64,000 bases of DNA from Carya illinoinensis (taxonomy: Eukaryota; Streptophyta; Magnoliopsida; Fagales; Juglandaceae): assembly GCF_018687715.1 (NCBI RefSeq), contig NC_056755.1, positions 38,311,501-38,375,500 of the forward strand, given 5' to 3'. The notes below the pieces were generated by a model. That model worked only from the letters and a program-made list of their open reading frames with translations, was not told the DNA's origin and made no database searches. The position numbers were made by a program, and so were the translations under genes. This document shows, in pieces, positions 10,051-22,150 of the stretch. Within the stretch, counting starts at the first letter, position 1, and each line of letters starts with the position of its first letter.

Positions 10051-12654
10051 TCAGTCTAATTCAGAATAGTAGAGTTAGTTGGGTCTCTACCTATCTATCT
10101 TTTGTAAAAGATAGATTACGGGAATCATCATTCATTATCTCTGATCTATATGTTTCGTAAACCTTTTGTTCTAAGTACTTATGTTTTGTAATGTTTTCCT
10201 TACTAAAAATTTGGCAAAAACCATTAACATTTTGGAGGAGAAAACATTAAATGCAATCCTAAACGGTGTTCATGGGAGTCCTCAAACATTTTATGTTTTC
10301 TTGGATTTCAGATGTCCAACGGTGGATATATAATAAGTTCCCGTGAAGCTTGTGCTTTGTCTTGCCGTGTTTGCATGGTAATTGACACGTGGAAAAGAAT
10401 ATTGAAAGACGAATAAAATATATATTTGAGTGAAACTTCGTATAGGATAAGACTGTTGCATTGCATACGTTGGACTTGCGAAGTGGGAGTAGGAGTGTTA
10501 CTTCTGAACAGACAGGCAATTAGAAAAACCTATTAAATTGGATATTAACCCATTGGATAAGTAATTGCAAATTTTTTGCATAAAACTTGAAAAATGCTAG
10601 AAAAAATAATATGTAAAATACAAATCACCAAGGAAAGTTTTTATTAAATTTTTGAACTCTAATTTTAAGCTAAATCTAATATTCAAACACTAAATTCTCA
10701 AATCATTGAATTCATCTCAATTTAAAACTTCTTTACATGCAGTGAGACCCATAATCATTTTCAACTTAACACATCTTTACACGTGGGAACTAAAAAAATT
10801 TTTAACTTCTTATAAATACATCTAAATTCGTCTTAACATCTAGACACATCTAAATTTATCTTAGGTAGATCTCACAAAATTCACTTCATTATCTCAACTC
10901 TACTTAACATCCGAACAGGACCTAAGACTCATCATGATGATCATCCTAATTTCTTTAGTTAATATTTTCTTCACTTTCAACATGATAAAGATTTAAAAAA
11001 AAAAAAATTATTCTCACGATATAATTAGGAAGCCCTCAAGAATAGCACTCTCTAGAAATATAAGTTAACATACCATTTTATGATAATAATTTCCAAACAG
11101 AGAAATTGATATATAGGCCGGAAATCCAAATCAATGGTCATGACTCTATAGAATATATAACTGAACAATATTATATACCATTTAATGGTAATTTCCAGAT
11201 AGACAAATTGACATATATATATATATATGGCAATCCAAATTAATTAATTAACTGTACTGACATACATTGTAAATTAATATTAACCATGGGATCCCTCGTG
11301 ATGGTCATTAAATCCCATTTAATGTTTACCATCATAACGTCTAATTTTGAATTTGGAATTTGAATTTTGAGAATTATGATGTTCTCCGGCAATCCGAAAA
11401 CAACTACTTTTCAATCTAATTGTGTTTATGTAACAAACGTACACGATACTTAATTTCTCAAAAGAGAAAAAATAAAAAATGAAATCGTCTGATCAATAGC
11501 TCTTTGCGACGACGTTTACGTGCCAAGTGCGAACTACCCCTTATAAATGCCATCGTGTCCTTGACGTCGTATACAATATAAGGATTTTTGGCTAAATTTA
11601 AATAGTGAGATGAAATGAGATAATTTATATAATGCAATGAAATAATTTGTGAATATTAATAAAACGATTTGAATTAATATATTTTATGAAGTTTTTGAAA
11701 ATAAAAAAGAAAAAATTGAATAAAAATATTATTATAATAATTTTTTAAAAATCCGAGTATGGATTAAAATATTCCTGGATATTTAAATCAGCATTTAAAT
11801 ACACAGTTCTATTTTAAATATTAAAATCAGATAAGATAAGATAGGATAAAATAGAAAGATTTTACTATCGATCCAAACCTTGTTGTAAGGGAATTATTCT
11901 TGTTTCCATAAGATATCAAAGATAGACAAGATTATTAGGTATGAGACTCGTATCCGCCATCTAACCTTCTTTCTGTTTTGGTATTTGTTTTCTTATTAGA
12001 AATTTGGAAAGAAACGTAGGAAGGGATCATGACGGTGCTGTTAGCGGGCCACCAGCTCTAAGCGGTATTTAATTTTTTTTAATATTTTTTTAAAATTCTT
12101 ACTTCATTAACCACCACTTCTTTAATTATTAAATAAAAAATAATTAAATTAATCAAGTGATAAGTTTGAAAGATTCTACTAATAATTTTTATTAAATATT
12201 AACATTTAGGAGGAACAATATAAAGAATATCGTATAATATTTATAAATAGTAATGAATTAATTTAAGTTAAAGATATTTTATTATTATTTAAAAAGAGGA
12301 GAAAAACTTAAATTTAAAAATATTTAAAAAAAATTTAATCTTCAAATTAAAACGGTTTAAATGGCTCCAATCACATTAATCGTAGTGTGTAAAATAATAA
12401 GGCAAGAGTTCAATATAATTTTTGTTATTTAATGTTAGTGTAAACGTGTTCCCCATGCGAGCCTTCAAAACATTTCATGCTATTTGCCACTATCCATTAA
12501 CCGACAAAGCAAAACCCATTACTCCCACCTAACTGAATCCCTGAATCCTGATAATATTACTCCTCCCTTCAGCCTCTTTCTTCGCTCTCGAAAAACAACC
12601 TGATGATCTGAGTATTCAGAGCAGATAGAGAATCAAGGGGGAGACACAGACACG
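10051..12654. other. Intergenic DNA
   Basis: AT-rich DNA without a convincing gene. The 259-nt minus-strand frame at 10259-10519 has no recognised domain. A further AT-rich repeat copy lies at about 11585-11880. The stretch 12040-12360 resembles one arm and the interior of the MITE at 16120-16336. Confidence 0.55.
11585..11880. repeat. AT-rich interspersed repeat copy
   Basis: It carries AGTGAGATGAAATGAGATAAT at the left, GAATAAAAATATTATTATAAT in the middle and AGATAAGATAAGATAGGAT at the right, matching the inverted form of the family seen elsewhere in the window. Confidence 0.5.
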
Positions 12655-12680
12655 GAGAGAGAGAGAGAGAGAGAGAGAGA
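12655..12680 (+). repeat. (GA)n tract in the 5' leader of the transporter gene
   Basis: An uninterrupted GA dinucleotide run ends 7 bases before the ATG at 12688. GA/CT tracts in plant leaders are often bound by BBR/BPC factors; no effect is shown here. Confidence 0.8.
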
Positions 12681-12687
12681 CTCTCAC

Positions 12688-14394
12688 ATGGAGAAAACTC
12701 ATGATCAAGTCGGTTCCGAGTATCACCATGGACAAAGGCGTGATGTTTTCTTTATTTCCGAGGCTCGCCTCAACAAATACACATTCATTTGTGCTCTTTT
12801 GGCATCCTCAACTTCCATTCTTCTGGGTTATGGTGAGTCAAATCGATTCACACTTCTTGCTTGCTAGCTCTGTTTTCTCAACTGAATTAATGCACAAAAT
12901 TCCCACTCATAGGCTATGCTATTTCTCTGCTTATAACCAAAACCCACAAAAGCAAGATTATGTGACAATATTTGGGCTGAAAATCCGCATGTATATGCAG
13001 ATATTGGGGTGATGAGTGGTGCAGCGCTGTATATAAAAGAAAACCTAAAAATCACATCGATCCAAGAGGAGGTTTTGGTGGGTACCCTAAACGTGTTTTC
13101 TTTAGTGGGATCACTTCTTTCCGGTAGGACTTCTGATTACATAGGTAGGCGTTACACCATAGTCTTGGCCGCAGCTACATTTCTAATTGGTGCACTTCTG
13201 ATGGGCCTTGCACCGTCGTTCCCGTTCCTCATGGCGGGCCGCATTATCGCCGGTATCGGCGTCGGATACTCTCTCATGATCGCTCCCGTCTACACCGCCG
13301 AACTCTCCCCCTCCATGAGCCGCGGTTTCCTCACTTCCCTCCCAGAAGTTTGCATCACTTTCGGCATCCTACTCGGTTATATTATCAACTATGCCTTGTC
13401 GAGTCTCCCACAGCACATCAATTGGCGACTAATGCTAGGTCTCGCAGCCATACCAGCTATAGTTATTGGCTTGGGCGTCTTGGCAATGCCCGAGTCCCCT
13501 CGTTGGCTCGCCATGCAGGGCCGAGTGAACCAGGCAAGGGAGGTTTTGATTAAAACATCGAACACTTTGGAAGAAGCCGAGTCGAGACTGGAGAATATAA
13601 CAAAAGCTGCCTCAGTTTTAGTCCCGAACACAGCTGCTAGCCCAGCCTCGGCCCACGAAAGCCATTGGAGTGGAGAAGGGGTTTGGAAGGAGCTTTTGTT
13701 AAGGCCCTCGAGGCCCATTAAACGCATGCTAATTGCAGCTATAGGAATTAACTTCTTCATGCAGGCTTCTGGGAACGATGCAGTCATATACTACAGCCCT
13801 GAAGTGTTCAAGGCTGCTGGGATACATAGTAAAAAACAGCTGTTTGGTGTCAATGTAATAATGGGCCTTTCCAAGACGTCCTTTGTTATGTTTTCGGCCT
13901 TTTACTTGGACCGGTTCGGGAGGCGGCCCCTTTTGCTTGTGGGATCGGTTGGTATGGCCATCTCGTTAGCTGGGCTGGGCCTGGGCTCGAAGTTTCTTGA
14001 GCAATCCGAAAGTAAGCCGGTCTGGGCCATCGTGTTGTGCATCCTGGCGGTATGTGCCGATGTTTCTTTCTTTTCAATTGGGCTTGGGCCAATCACATGG
14101 GTTTACTCGTCAGAGATATTTCCTATGAGGCTAAGGGCCCAGGGTTCGAGCCTAGCCATTTCGGTGAACCGGCTGGTGAGTGGAGTGGTGTCAATGACGT
14201 TTCTGACCATTTCCAAGAAGATAACATTTGGGGGAATGTTTTTTGTGCTGGCGGGAATAATGGTACTGGGCACCATGTTCTTTTATGCTTTGTTGCCGGA
14301 GACGAAGGGCAAGAGCTTAGAAGAAATGGAAGCTCTATTTGAGAACAAAGCTAGAAAGATGGATAGTAGGGGAAGGGATATGGAAGTTGTGTAG
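12688..14394 (+). CDS. Polyol/monosaccharide transporter (PLT family)
   Basis: A plasma-membrane H+ symporter family for sugar alcohols and monosaccharides. Exon 1 is 12688-12832 and exon 2 is 13001-14394, joined by a 168-bp intron (TG|GTGAGT...ATGCAG|AT) that splits the Asp codon of the GYD motif. The product is 512 residues, the usual length for PLT proteins. Major facilitator sugar-transporter signatures are all present: GRTSDYIGRR (residues 90-99), PESPRWL (212-218), DRFGRR (about 352-357) and PETKGKSLEE (about 481-490), with 12 hydrophobic segments in the expected pattern. It reads like the PLT5/PLT6 type. In the helix 7 region it has QASGNDAVIYYSP where many relatives have an Ile after the Gly. 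The ATG at 12688 starts the only frame with the conserved N-terminus. Substrate cannot be told from sequence. Confidence 0.93.
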
Positions 14395-14869
14395 CTACAT
14401 ATTTATGTTGCTAAAGTTAGGATTCTTTTGACATTAAAAATTGCTGCTTATTCATACAAAACCTAAACATTGTTACTTACACACACACACACAAAAACTC
14501 TATCAACTTTGGAGTATTTGTATCATATTATAGGCTAAGTTATTCTATTCTCAAACTGGCGTGACGAGCATGTCACATCACTTAAATAGTAAAATCTGAT
14601 TTATAATATTCAAAATCTAAAATTTATCTTTCAAATCAAATTAATCATATCACATCGGCTTGAGATCCATGTTTGTATTTCTTCTTCTCTTTTTATTACT
14701 TAAAAGTGGTATACCGTATGTTTTTATGGTTTTTTATGATTGTTTCAACATTGAGAACATCAATTGCTTGTTGTTTATCTAATTAGAGATAGGAACTTCG
14801 TACTTAGTTTTTATATGGTGGTTTTGATTGTTTTCTTTGTTTGGTATTTAGCCCAGTTTGGTTAGTCGG

Positions 14870-15310
14870 TTCAGATAAATTTATCTCATTTGGAGCTGTA
14901 CGGTACATATATTTTGCCTATCCAAATAGTTTATTTCATCTCTAAATTTTGAGAACATTTACTGAAATAAACAGTAAATAAAACGGTAAAAAAGTGACAG
15001 TGAATAATGTAAAACAATAAATGAATAGTTTAAAACTAACAAAAATAGTAATTGAATAGTATAAAATAGTAAATAAACTGTATAAAACTAACAGAATAGA
15101 TTGTAAACAGGACAAAATCTGTTACTCTTTAAATCGTGGGATCCACACATTTTCAAATCCTAAAAACAAAAAAAACTCTCATCTCATCTTACTATCTAAA
15201 TATATCTTTTTTTTATAAATTATTTTATCTTATTTTAATTTAAAAATTTTATTACTATTTAAAATATTTTATTTTATCTTATTTAAGCTTTGTAATCAAA
15301 TTGTATAACC
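14870..15310. repeat. AT-rich interspersed repeat copy
   Basis: It contains repeated AATAGTATAAAATAGTAAATAA-like words, then CTCATCTCATCTTACTATCTAAA and a TTATTTTATCTTATTTAAGC end, consistent with the window-wide family. Confidence 0.45.
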
Positions 15311-15727
15311 GAACGAAGTCTAAAATCTCTTTCGGCTTTTCCTTTATCTGATTTTCACTTATGGGCTTCGAATCCTGCAAAGGTGAAACGGAGCTAAAGT
15401 TGGGCCCATTGGTTGGAGTTAAAGTCAAATCGCTGCCCTACAAACAAGGGGCGGAATCAGAAAAGTCAAATTTGAGGGGGGGGGGTCAAACTATATATAA
15501 AAGTAATAAATTTTATATAATTTACTTTATAAAAACCCCTAATAGCTAATTTTTTGTTTTTGTTTTTATTTATTTTGAAAATTTGAATTCATGTGTACTA
15601 GTCTTGCCCTGTTAATTATAGATGATTTAGTTTTGGAGTTTGAAAATATGGTATTTTAATTTTTTTTCATTTATTAATAGATGTTATATATATATATATA
15701 TATATATTAATATTTGTGTAAATAATA

Positions 15728-15905
15728 AGAAAAAATTTAGTTACAAACATAATTGTACATTAATCTACACACTAATTTAATGTGATTGGTTAAAATATAA
15801 ATTTTATTAAAAATAATATTAATTTAAATTTTAAATATAAAAAATTAATATTAATATATAGATTAATACACAATTTTACTTGTACGTAACAAAATTTATA
15901 ATATA
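15728..15905. mobile_element. MITE, family A, copy 1 (about 175 bp)
   Basis: The left arm TTTAGTTACAAACATAATTGTACATTAATCT is mirrored at the right end by AGATTAATACACAATTTTACTTGTACGTAACAAAATTT. The core has AATGTGATTGGTTAAAAT and AATTTAAATTTTAAATAT. A second copy lies at 24970-25145. Superfamily is not assigned because no clear target duplication was seen. Confidence 0.65.
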
Positions 15906-16119
15906 ACGTTTTCTAATAAGACGTCGAGAGTACCATATCCTTTATATTTCATAAATGCTTTTCATCCCGAATGAGATCTTCCTCTTCCACCCATAAACAC
16001 GAAGGCTACAATGCGTCTAGCATTTAGTCAAGTTGCATTGCAACACCTTTTTCAATGATTTATATGGAAAGATACAAGACAAGATCAATTATTTTTTACT
16101 TGCATCTTATATTTATATA

Positions 16120-16336
16120 TGGATGCGGCTACTGTGCAGCCTGTAGTACACCGCTGAGCATATCGCTCAGTTGTTTTTTATTTTTAATTTTTTTTACATT
16201 TATTTAAATTATTTTCTTAATTATTAAATAAAAAAAAAGTTACATAAATATATTTAAAATTATTTCTTTAATTATTAAATAAAAAAAGCTAGGGGTATAC
16301 TATAGCGATACACTACAAGCGGCACAACAGCATTTT
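16120..16336. mobile_element. MITE, possibly Mutator-type (about 215 bp)
   Basis: The left arm GGCTACTGTGCAGCCTGTAGTACACCGCTGAGCATA is matched on the other strand by GCTGTTGTGCCGCTTGTAGTGTATCGCTATAGTATA at the right end. The flanks TTTATATAT and TTCATATGT agree at 7 of 9 positions, compatible with an eroded 9-bp target duplication. The interior carries TTAATTATTAAATAAAAAAA twice. Confidence 0.55.
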
Positions 16337-16399
16337 CCTTCATATGTGTATATATTATTGCATATTAACATAATAAAAGAAAGAACATATGTTATGCAA

Positions 16400-16740
16400 A
16401 AGGGTAAGGTTAGATTTGAATAAAAATGTTATATAGAAGTTAAATAAAATATTATTATAATAAAGTTAAAATAAAATTTAAAAATTTAAAAGATAAGATA
16501 GATTGAGAGACATCTTAATTCAAATTTTAAAAATTGAGAGTACTTTTAAATTTAAATTTTAAAACAAGACAATGGCCTAATTTGATATAAGAAATATTTT
16601 ATCTCATCTTATTATTATAATTTTTATATAAAATATAATAAATAATTTAATTTTTTAAAATATTAAATTATTAAAAATTATATTTTATTAAATTTTACAC
16701 TATTTATTTCATGTCAATTTACTGTACAAACAGTCTCTAA
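16400..16740. repeat. AT-rich interspersed repeat copy
   Basis: AAAATATTATTATAATAAAG, AAGATAAGATAG and TTATATAAAATATAATAAATAATTTAATTTTTTAAAATATT match the family; the copy seems rearranged. Confidence 0.4.
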
Positions 16741-18811
16741 AAAGTGTAAGACAAAGTGTTGTAGTTCACGGGTACTGAACAATGAACATGGTGGTGCTGG
16801 CATAGACTAGTGGACAGTACTGTAATGGTACGAGGACCATAGCTGGCTAGCTATTCACTTTTCCATGCATGCTATGGCCGCCAACAAATTCAACCAATTC
16901 ATCCTTCGAAAAGCATCAACATGTATAACAGTATACGAGTTGTACTCATATCAGTTATCACAAACCTGAAAGTACGTTTTGCAGTCTAGTAGAACACTAC
17001 TGTTAATCCTATGTATATCTTAGGGCATTTCATTCGATTATGCATATCTAATTGACATGTTTAATAAATATAAAATAAATTTAGATATTAACTATTCAAT
17101 TTATATAAATTTTTATATTAAAATAATTATTTTTTATTATATAATAATAAAATAATATAAAATAATTTTAATTTTAACTATTTCATTCACATCAAATATT
17201 TATATTAGATTATTCATTTATTTATTATATAGTAATAAAATAATATTAACCTAAAAAATATTTAATTTGGATATTTTTAATTTGTTTAATTTTATCATAA
17301 ATTTAATTTTAATTAAAAAATATTTAGTTTTTTAGCTCATGAATTAAGACTACTGGATATGGTGCAAGACAGAATTAAAACTATTGGAATATATCTATGC
17401 GAGAGAAGAGAGAATAAGAGTTACAATAAATTAATAAAATAAGAATTTGATTATTATATAGTTACAACAAAATTTGATATTTTTTTCCAATCACTGTACC
17501 TAAAAGCTACAAAATTTGTTATTGCATAATCTAATGCAGACGATTTTGATGTCTAATTGGTAAAAGGTGGCCTTAATTTTAGATTTAAATATTCCTATGA
17601 GACTGCTCTTAGGGAGTCGTGTTAGGGCCCAAAATTTTTACACATTATTTTTTGTTAAAAAAGATATTTTTAACAATAATTTATGTAACCGTAATTATTT
17701 TAAAAATAAATAAATAAAATATATATTTTATATAAAAAAAATTAATTTGTTAATAATAAATTTCAATATATATATATATATATATGATGAGTAAAGGATG
17801 TGAAATCGGCCTGGACGCAGTTTGATTAAGAGGTTTATGCAGACAAAATAAACACGACAACCCCACTTAAAAAGTGAAGTAGACAAACCAACCTTACCCA
17901 AAAGCCATGACTCAAATGTCAAAATAATTGTCCTCGATCTCAATAATTCCTTGATTGTTTAATTAAGAAGACCATGCAGATGGAATTGGTTTGAAATTTT
18001 CAGAGCCTTTTACGCGCATAACAATATATAATATCCATCAAATCAAAGAAAATAGGGGTACTGTTTGGAAAGCTATGAGAGAATAATGTGGTTTTCTGTT
18101 CGTCACTAAACTAAATTCAACTTTGAAAGCTGAAAGAAAACACCTAATTAATTGTCTGCTAGCTCTTGGCCGTGGGCGCAAGATATCATCATGTATCCTT
18201 TGTAGTTTGGTTTGTTTTGGTATTGTTGAAAGCTTCTGTGACTTTGAGATGCTCCTCTCAGAGAGAGAGAGAGAGAGAGTGAGGTTTTTGGGTTGGAGAA
18301 CTAATTCCTCCAAAGGGTTAGATATTCTGCTACACTTTGTCTTAAAATCAGTGGACGAGATGTAGCAGACATGAGCACACTGACAAAATGTGTATGGGAA
18401 TTAAACAAACTTTCAAAGATGAAAAATAAAAATTGACAAAATGAAACTTACCCGTATCGAAACACAAAGAAGGCGACACTTTCACCTTTGTCCTGATCAT
18501 CTACTATGAAATCGCCTTTCAAAGTGCTGATCTCTCTCCCTCCAAAAAAAAAATCCATGCAGTACTCTCTTTCTCGGTTATGTTATATACATCTGGTGTA
18601 CAAGAAACATGCACGTTGAAACTATAAGCATACGATGAGATCAGGACCCCTTTTGATCAACTAATTATAAATTCATGACGTGCAAGGAAAAACCGAGAGA
18701 GAAGAAGAACGTCATGCAGACTGCCTTGTTTATTAAATAGTTTTGCACATAGGGTAAGAAAGAACATTAATAAATTAGTAAAATAAACTTTCTTTGTAAA
18801 AGAAATTAATA

Positions 18812-19010
18812 GAAAAATTCTATTCGTCATCCCATATCACAAATACATGCACTACATATCATTTTTTAATTTTTATTTTTTTTTTCCTTATCAAATGTAT
18901 GGTCATGCATGTATGGATATTGATGAGTAGAAAACTCAATTAGCTTTAGAAGAATAAAATAAAAAATAAATAATAAAAATGTGGTATCTGAGATGATGAG
19001 TAGCAAAACT
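18812..19010. mobile_element. MITE-like element, family B, copy 1
   Basis: The left end AAATTCTATTCGTCATCCCA and the inverted right end AGTTTTGCTACTCATCATCTCA are similar. The right-end motif GATGAGTAGNAAAACTCAATT also occurs internally near 18923, so the end is duplicated. A related element lies at 19515-19735. Confidence 0.4.
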
Positions 19011-19514
19011 CAATTTAATTAATTACTAGTTGGCAATCGAAGAATATCATAACATGACTAAATAAATCCACACGATCTCTAATTAATCCACGAAACTCGA
19101 GTACTACTACTACTACATATCATTGACTTTGATAAAGTTTCATGCAATCCCTTAATGACTAGATGCATGTCTTATTTCGTGCATTTCAGGCCCTGCTCCT
19201 GCTGTTTTCTTCATGATAGATAATCTAGCTCACAATATTAATGAAGCTGCTGCATACCCAGGACATTGAAGTTCAAGCTAGATTTGCTAGTTCCAAAAAT
19301 ATTAATGGAAGGGATCAATTAACATGCATACAGTTGCTGAAGTTGAGGAAGGATCAAACCACACCTAAAAAAATGATTAGATTTATAAGTAATGTTCAAT
19401 ATAGTCATGCAAGGTTGTCTAGAGTCGACCTTGTACATCTTTTTTGAAAAAGAATGTGGTCTATAATTAAAAAAATAATTTTTTTTTATATAGATTTCAT
19501 ATTTATTCACTCTT

Positions 19515-19735
19515 TTCAAATAAAGATGCTACTCATCATCCATAACTATACATTTTACATATTTTAAAATTATTTATTATTATTATTTTTATTTTATTTT
19601 ATTCTTGTTAAAGTAATTAAGTCGTTCTACTTATCATCCATACACCACATATTTGTTATAGAAAAAATAAAAATAAATAAAAATAAATGTTACATGTAGT
19701 GTGTAGAGATGATAAGTAAAATTATTCTTTTTTAA
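19515..19735. mobile_element. MITE-like element, family B, copy 2
   Basis: The left end GATGCTACTCATCATCCATA and the inverted right end ATTTTACTTATCATCTCTAC are alike. The interior is AT-rich with an internal TCTACTTATCATCCATACAC repeat of the end. Confidence 0.4.
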
Positions 19736-21186
19736 AAAGTACGAGCTATGTGACTATAAATATCATTTCTCTAAATTTAATGCCCAAGATTTGGTGATGC
19801 AATAAGGATCTCTTAGATTCGATATTAATAGCACCAGAATAATACCTTGAAAAGAAAAAGTAAAAACTTTTTTGGATTGAGTTTTCTCAACTAGTAAGAC
19901 AGTACTATTTTGATCATATATAAATATATATTCAAACATTTTTTTAATTTTATAATATTTTTATTCAACTTTTGTCCATCTTTTTTCAAAATCTAATAAA
20001 ATTTCTTTCTTCAAAACATTTAACTACTATTAAAATGCTAGATTTATATATTTTGTAAGTGCTGATTGAATTTTTCAAATAATGTTGGATGCTTCTTAAT
20101 AAATGCTATAATGCTTATTTTATATGTTTGTCTCTCTTCTACTTAGACTATAATGTTCGAGAATGATGCCTAGTTTATAGTCTATGTTTCTCCCCAAAGT
20201 TTTCTTAATTAAGACTTAAGGAGTAAAAACTATATTGTTAAATGATTGAATTCATATCTTTGGGAGTTATTGTAGGTAGGAATTATAAGAGCACTCAAAA
20301 TGGATGTTGTAAAATCTAATTATTAAATATGTAAATTTTTGTTCAAAACCAGATCTAATGGATCGATCACATAAACTTCCTCTAATTTACATTTATGAAT
20401 ACTATGTAAACCCGCTACATGTAGTGGATACTGTTCATCTTATAAATAAATTTTTATGATTAGTATTTCATTTTCTTTTACATTGCATTTCACCATCTAA
20501 GCAAATTCTTTTTATTGTTAATCATCTAGAACAGCTCTATTTCATTCTCTTCCACAAAATATCTTGAAAATATTTTTTTAATATGATCCAATTTTTTTCA
20601 TGTTTTGATTTTTTTAATTTTTATTTTGTGTATATGATGGAATTATATCTCATTGTATATAAAAAGTAAATTGTAAATATAAAAAGATATAAGGATTTTA
20701 TAAATTTATTGGTAATTAGGAAAAATATTTAAAAAGAACAAAAAAAGAATAAGAATGTCTATTTAAATGATATGAAAAAAATTAAAAAAACTAATGTACA
20801 GTATTCTGTAAAAGTTATTATGTAAAATAGAAAAAATAAATTTTAGTGATTTATATCGAAAGATAGTATAAATAAATTATTGTAAATGCTGTAAGATTTA
20901 GGAGAGAAATGAGTAAATTAATAAAATAATTTTTGTATTTATTAAATTCTCAATAAATTATGTTATCAATTATATATATATATATATTTTAACTCCAGAT
21001 GTCAATATGCAAATAATAATTAAGGTAAAGAATCCAAACAGGTACCCAGACCCTGAAAGTCAGACCCTTCTAAAAAAATTTCCAGTACTTCACTTTCGAT
21101 TAATTTTTTCATTTCATGCATGTGTGGATACTTTCAGGTACTCAAAAGATCCGCCATCTCTCTCTCTCTTCAAAATTCTCACCCCT

Positions 21187-21190
<4 letters not shown>

Positions 21191-21223
<33 letters not shown>
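21191..21223 (+). repeat. (CT)n tract directly before the OFP start codon
   Basis: The CT run reaches within two bases of the ATG at 21224 and forms the end of the 5' leader. Confidence 0.85.
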
Positions 21224-21225
<2 letters not shown>

Positions 21226-22150
21226 GGAAAACGGATTCAAGCTCCGAATCTCTCGCATGTTCAGAGGCTCGTTCGGCTCGTGCGGCTCCCGGAACCTCTC
21301 CGACGTAGTTGAAAAAGCCGTCTTTCTGCCACAGAACCACCAGAACTTCCACATGATAGAGCCCTTTTCCCCTAGCCCTGGATCCTTCACCTTCATCTGC
21401 AGACCCAAGCCCTCGCAAACCCCAGAAACCACAAACCACAGCTGCTTAATAGCAGCAAAAGATTCTCTCTCTGAGAAGAAAGTCTCCCCGCCTTATTCTC
21501 CTTTCGCTTTGGCCAACCCCGATGGACGTACCTGCCCTCCTGCGTCTCCAATCTCTCCCTTGAATCCCTTCTACCAGCTCGGAGATTCAAAGTCTAAACT
21601 GAAAAAGAAGAAAGGCTCCGAAAGAAATAAGAGTAAGACGAAAAAGATGACGACCCCAATGAAGAACAAGCCTACGGAATCCGTTCCCTTTAGCTCATCT
21701 TCGCAGGATATGAGTTTGGGTGGGTGGTGGTATAGCAGCGAAGAAGAAGAGGAAGAAGAAGAAGAAGAAAGAGAGGACGAGACTGACACTCTTTTCTCTT
21801 CCAAGAGTCTATCTTCCGATTCATCTGAGTCTCGGCGACGTCGTTCTCGCCGGAATAGGCACGGGGCTCGGCGGAGAAGGTCGGGGACTGCTCGGAGTTC
21901 TGAAACGGGTATATTAATGCCAAAAATGCAGGGGAAAGTGAAGGATAGCTATGCGGTGGTGAAGAGTTCCAGCGATCCTTACAACGATTTCAGGACGTCA
22001 ATGGTGGAGATGATCGTCGAGAAGCAGATATTTGCGGCCAAAGATTTAGAGCAGCTCTTGCAGTGTTTTCTGTCTTTGAATTCGTACCATCATCATAAGG
22101 TCATTGTGGAGGTGTTCACAGAGATATGGGAGTCTCTTTTTTGCAATTGA
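21224..22150 (+). CDS. OVATE family protein (OFP7/OFP8-like transcriptional repressor)
   Basis: OFPs are plant-specific nuclear repressors that bind TALE homeodomain and TRM proteins and shape organ growth. This single-exon gene encodes 308 residues. The OVATE domain fills the C-terminus (about 248-305), with DPYNDFRTSMVEMI, LEQLLQCFLSLNS and VFTEIWESLF. The N-terminal KLRISRMFR...SCGSRN segment is typical of the OFP6/7/8 group. In between lie a Lys-rich stretch (about 125-150), a run of ten or more Glu (about 173-187) and an Arg-rich stretch (about 203-225) that probably acts as a nuclear localisation signal. The ATG at 21224 follows the CT tract and matches the family N-terminus, so the longer frame upstream (from 21116) is leader. 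Single-exon structure is usual for the family. Confidence 0.93.

Larger units (their letters stand above)
14395..21190. other. Intergenic DNA
   Basis: No convincing gene in about 6.8 kb. It contains AT-rich repeat copies, at least four MITE-like elements (listed separately), (TA)n tracts near 15682-15705 and 17768-17785, and a short (GA)n near 18259-18279. Short open frames at 15361-15549, 18038-18365 and 19241-19519 show no known domain. Confidence 0.55.

Noticed and set aside
13389..14342. Antisense and shifted frames inside the transporter gene
   Set aside because: They are shadows of the sense CDS, which has all the family motifs.
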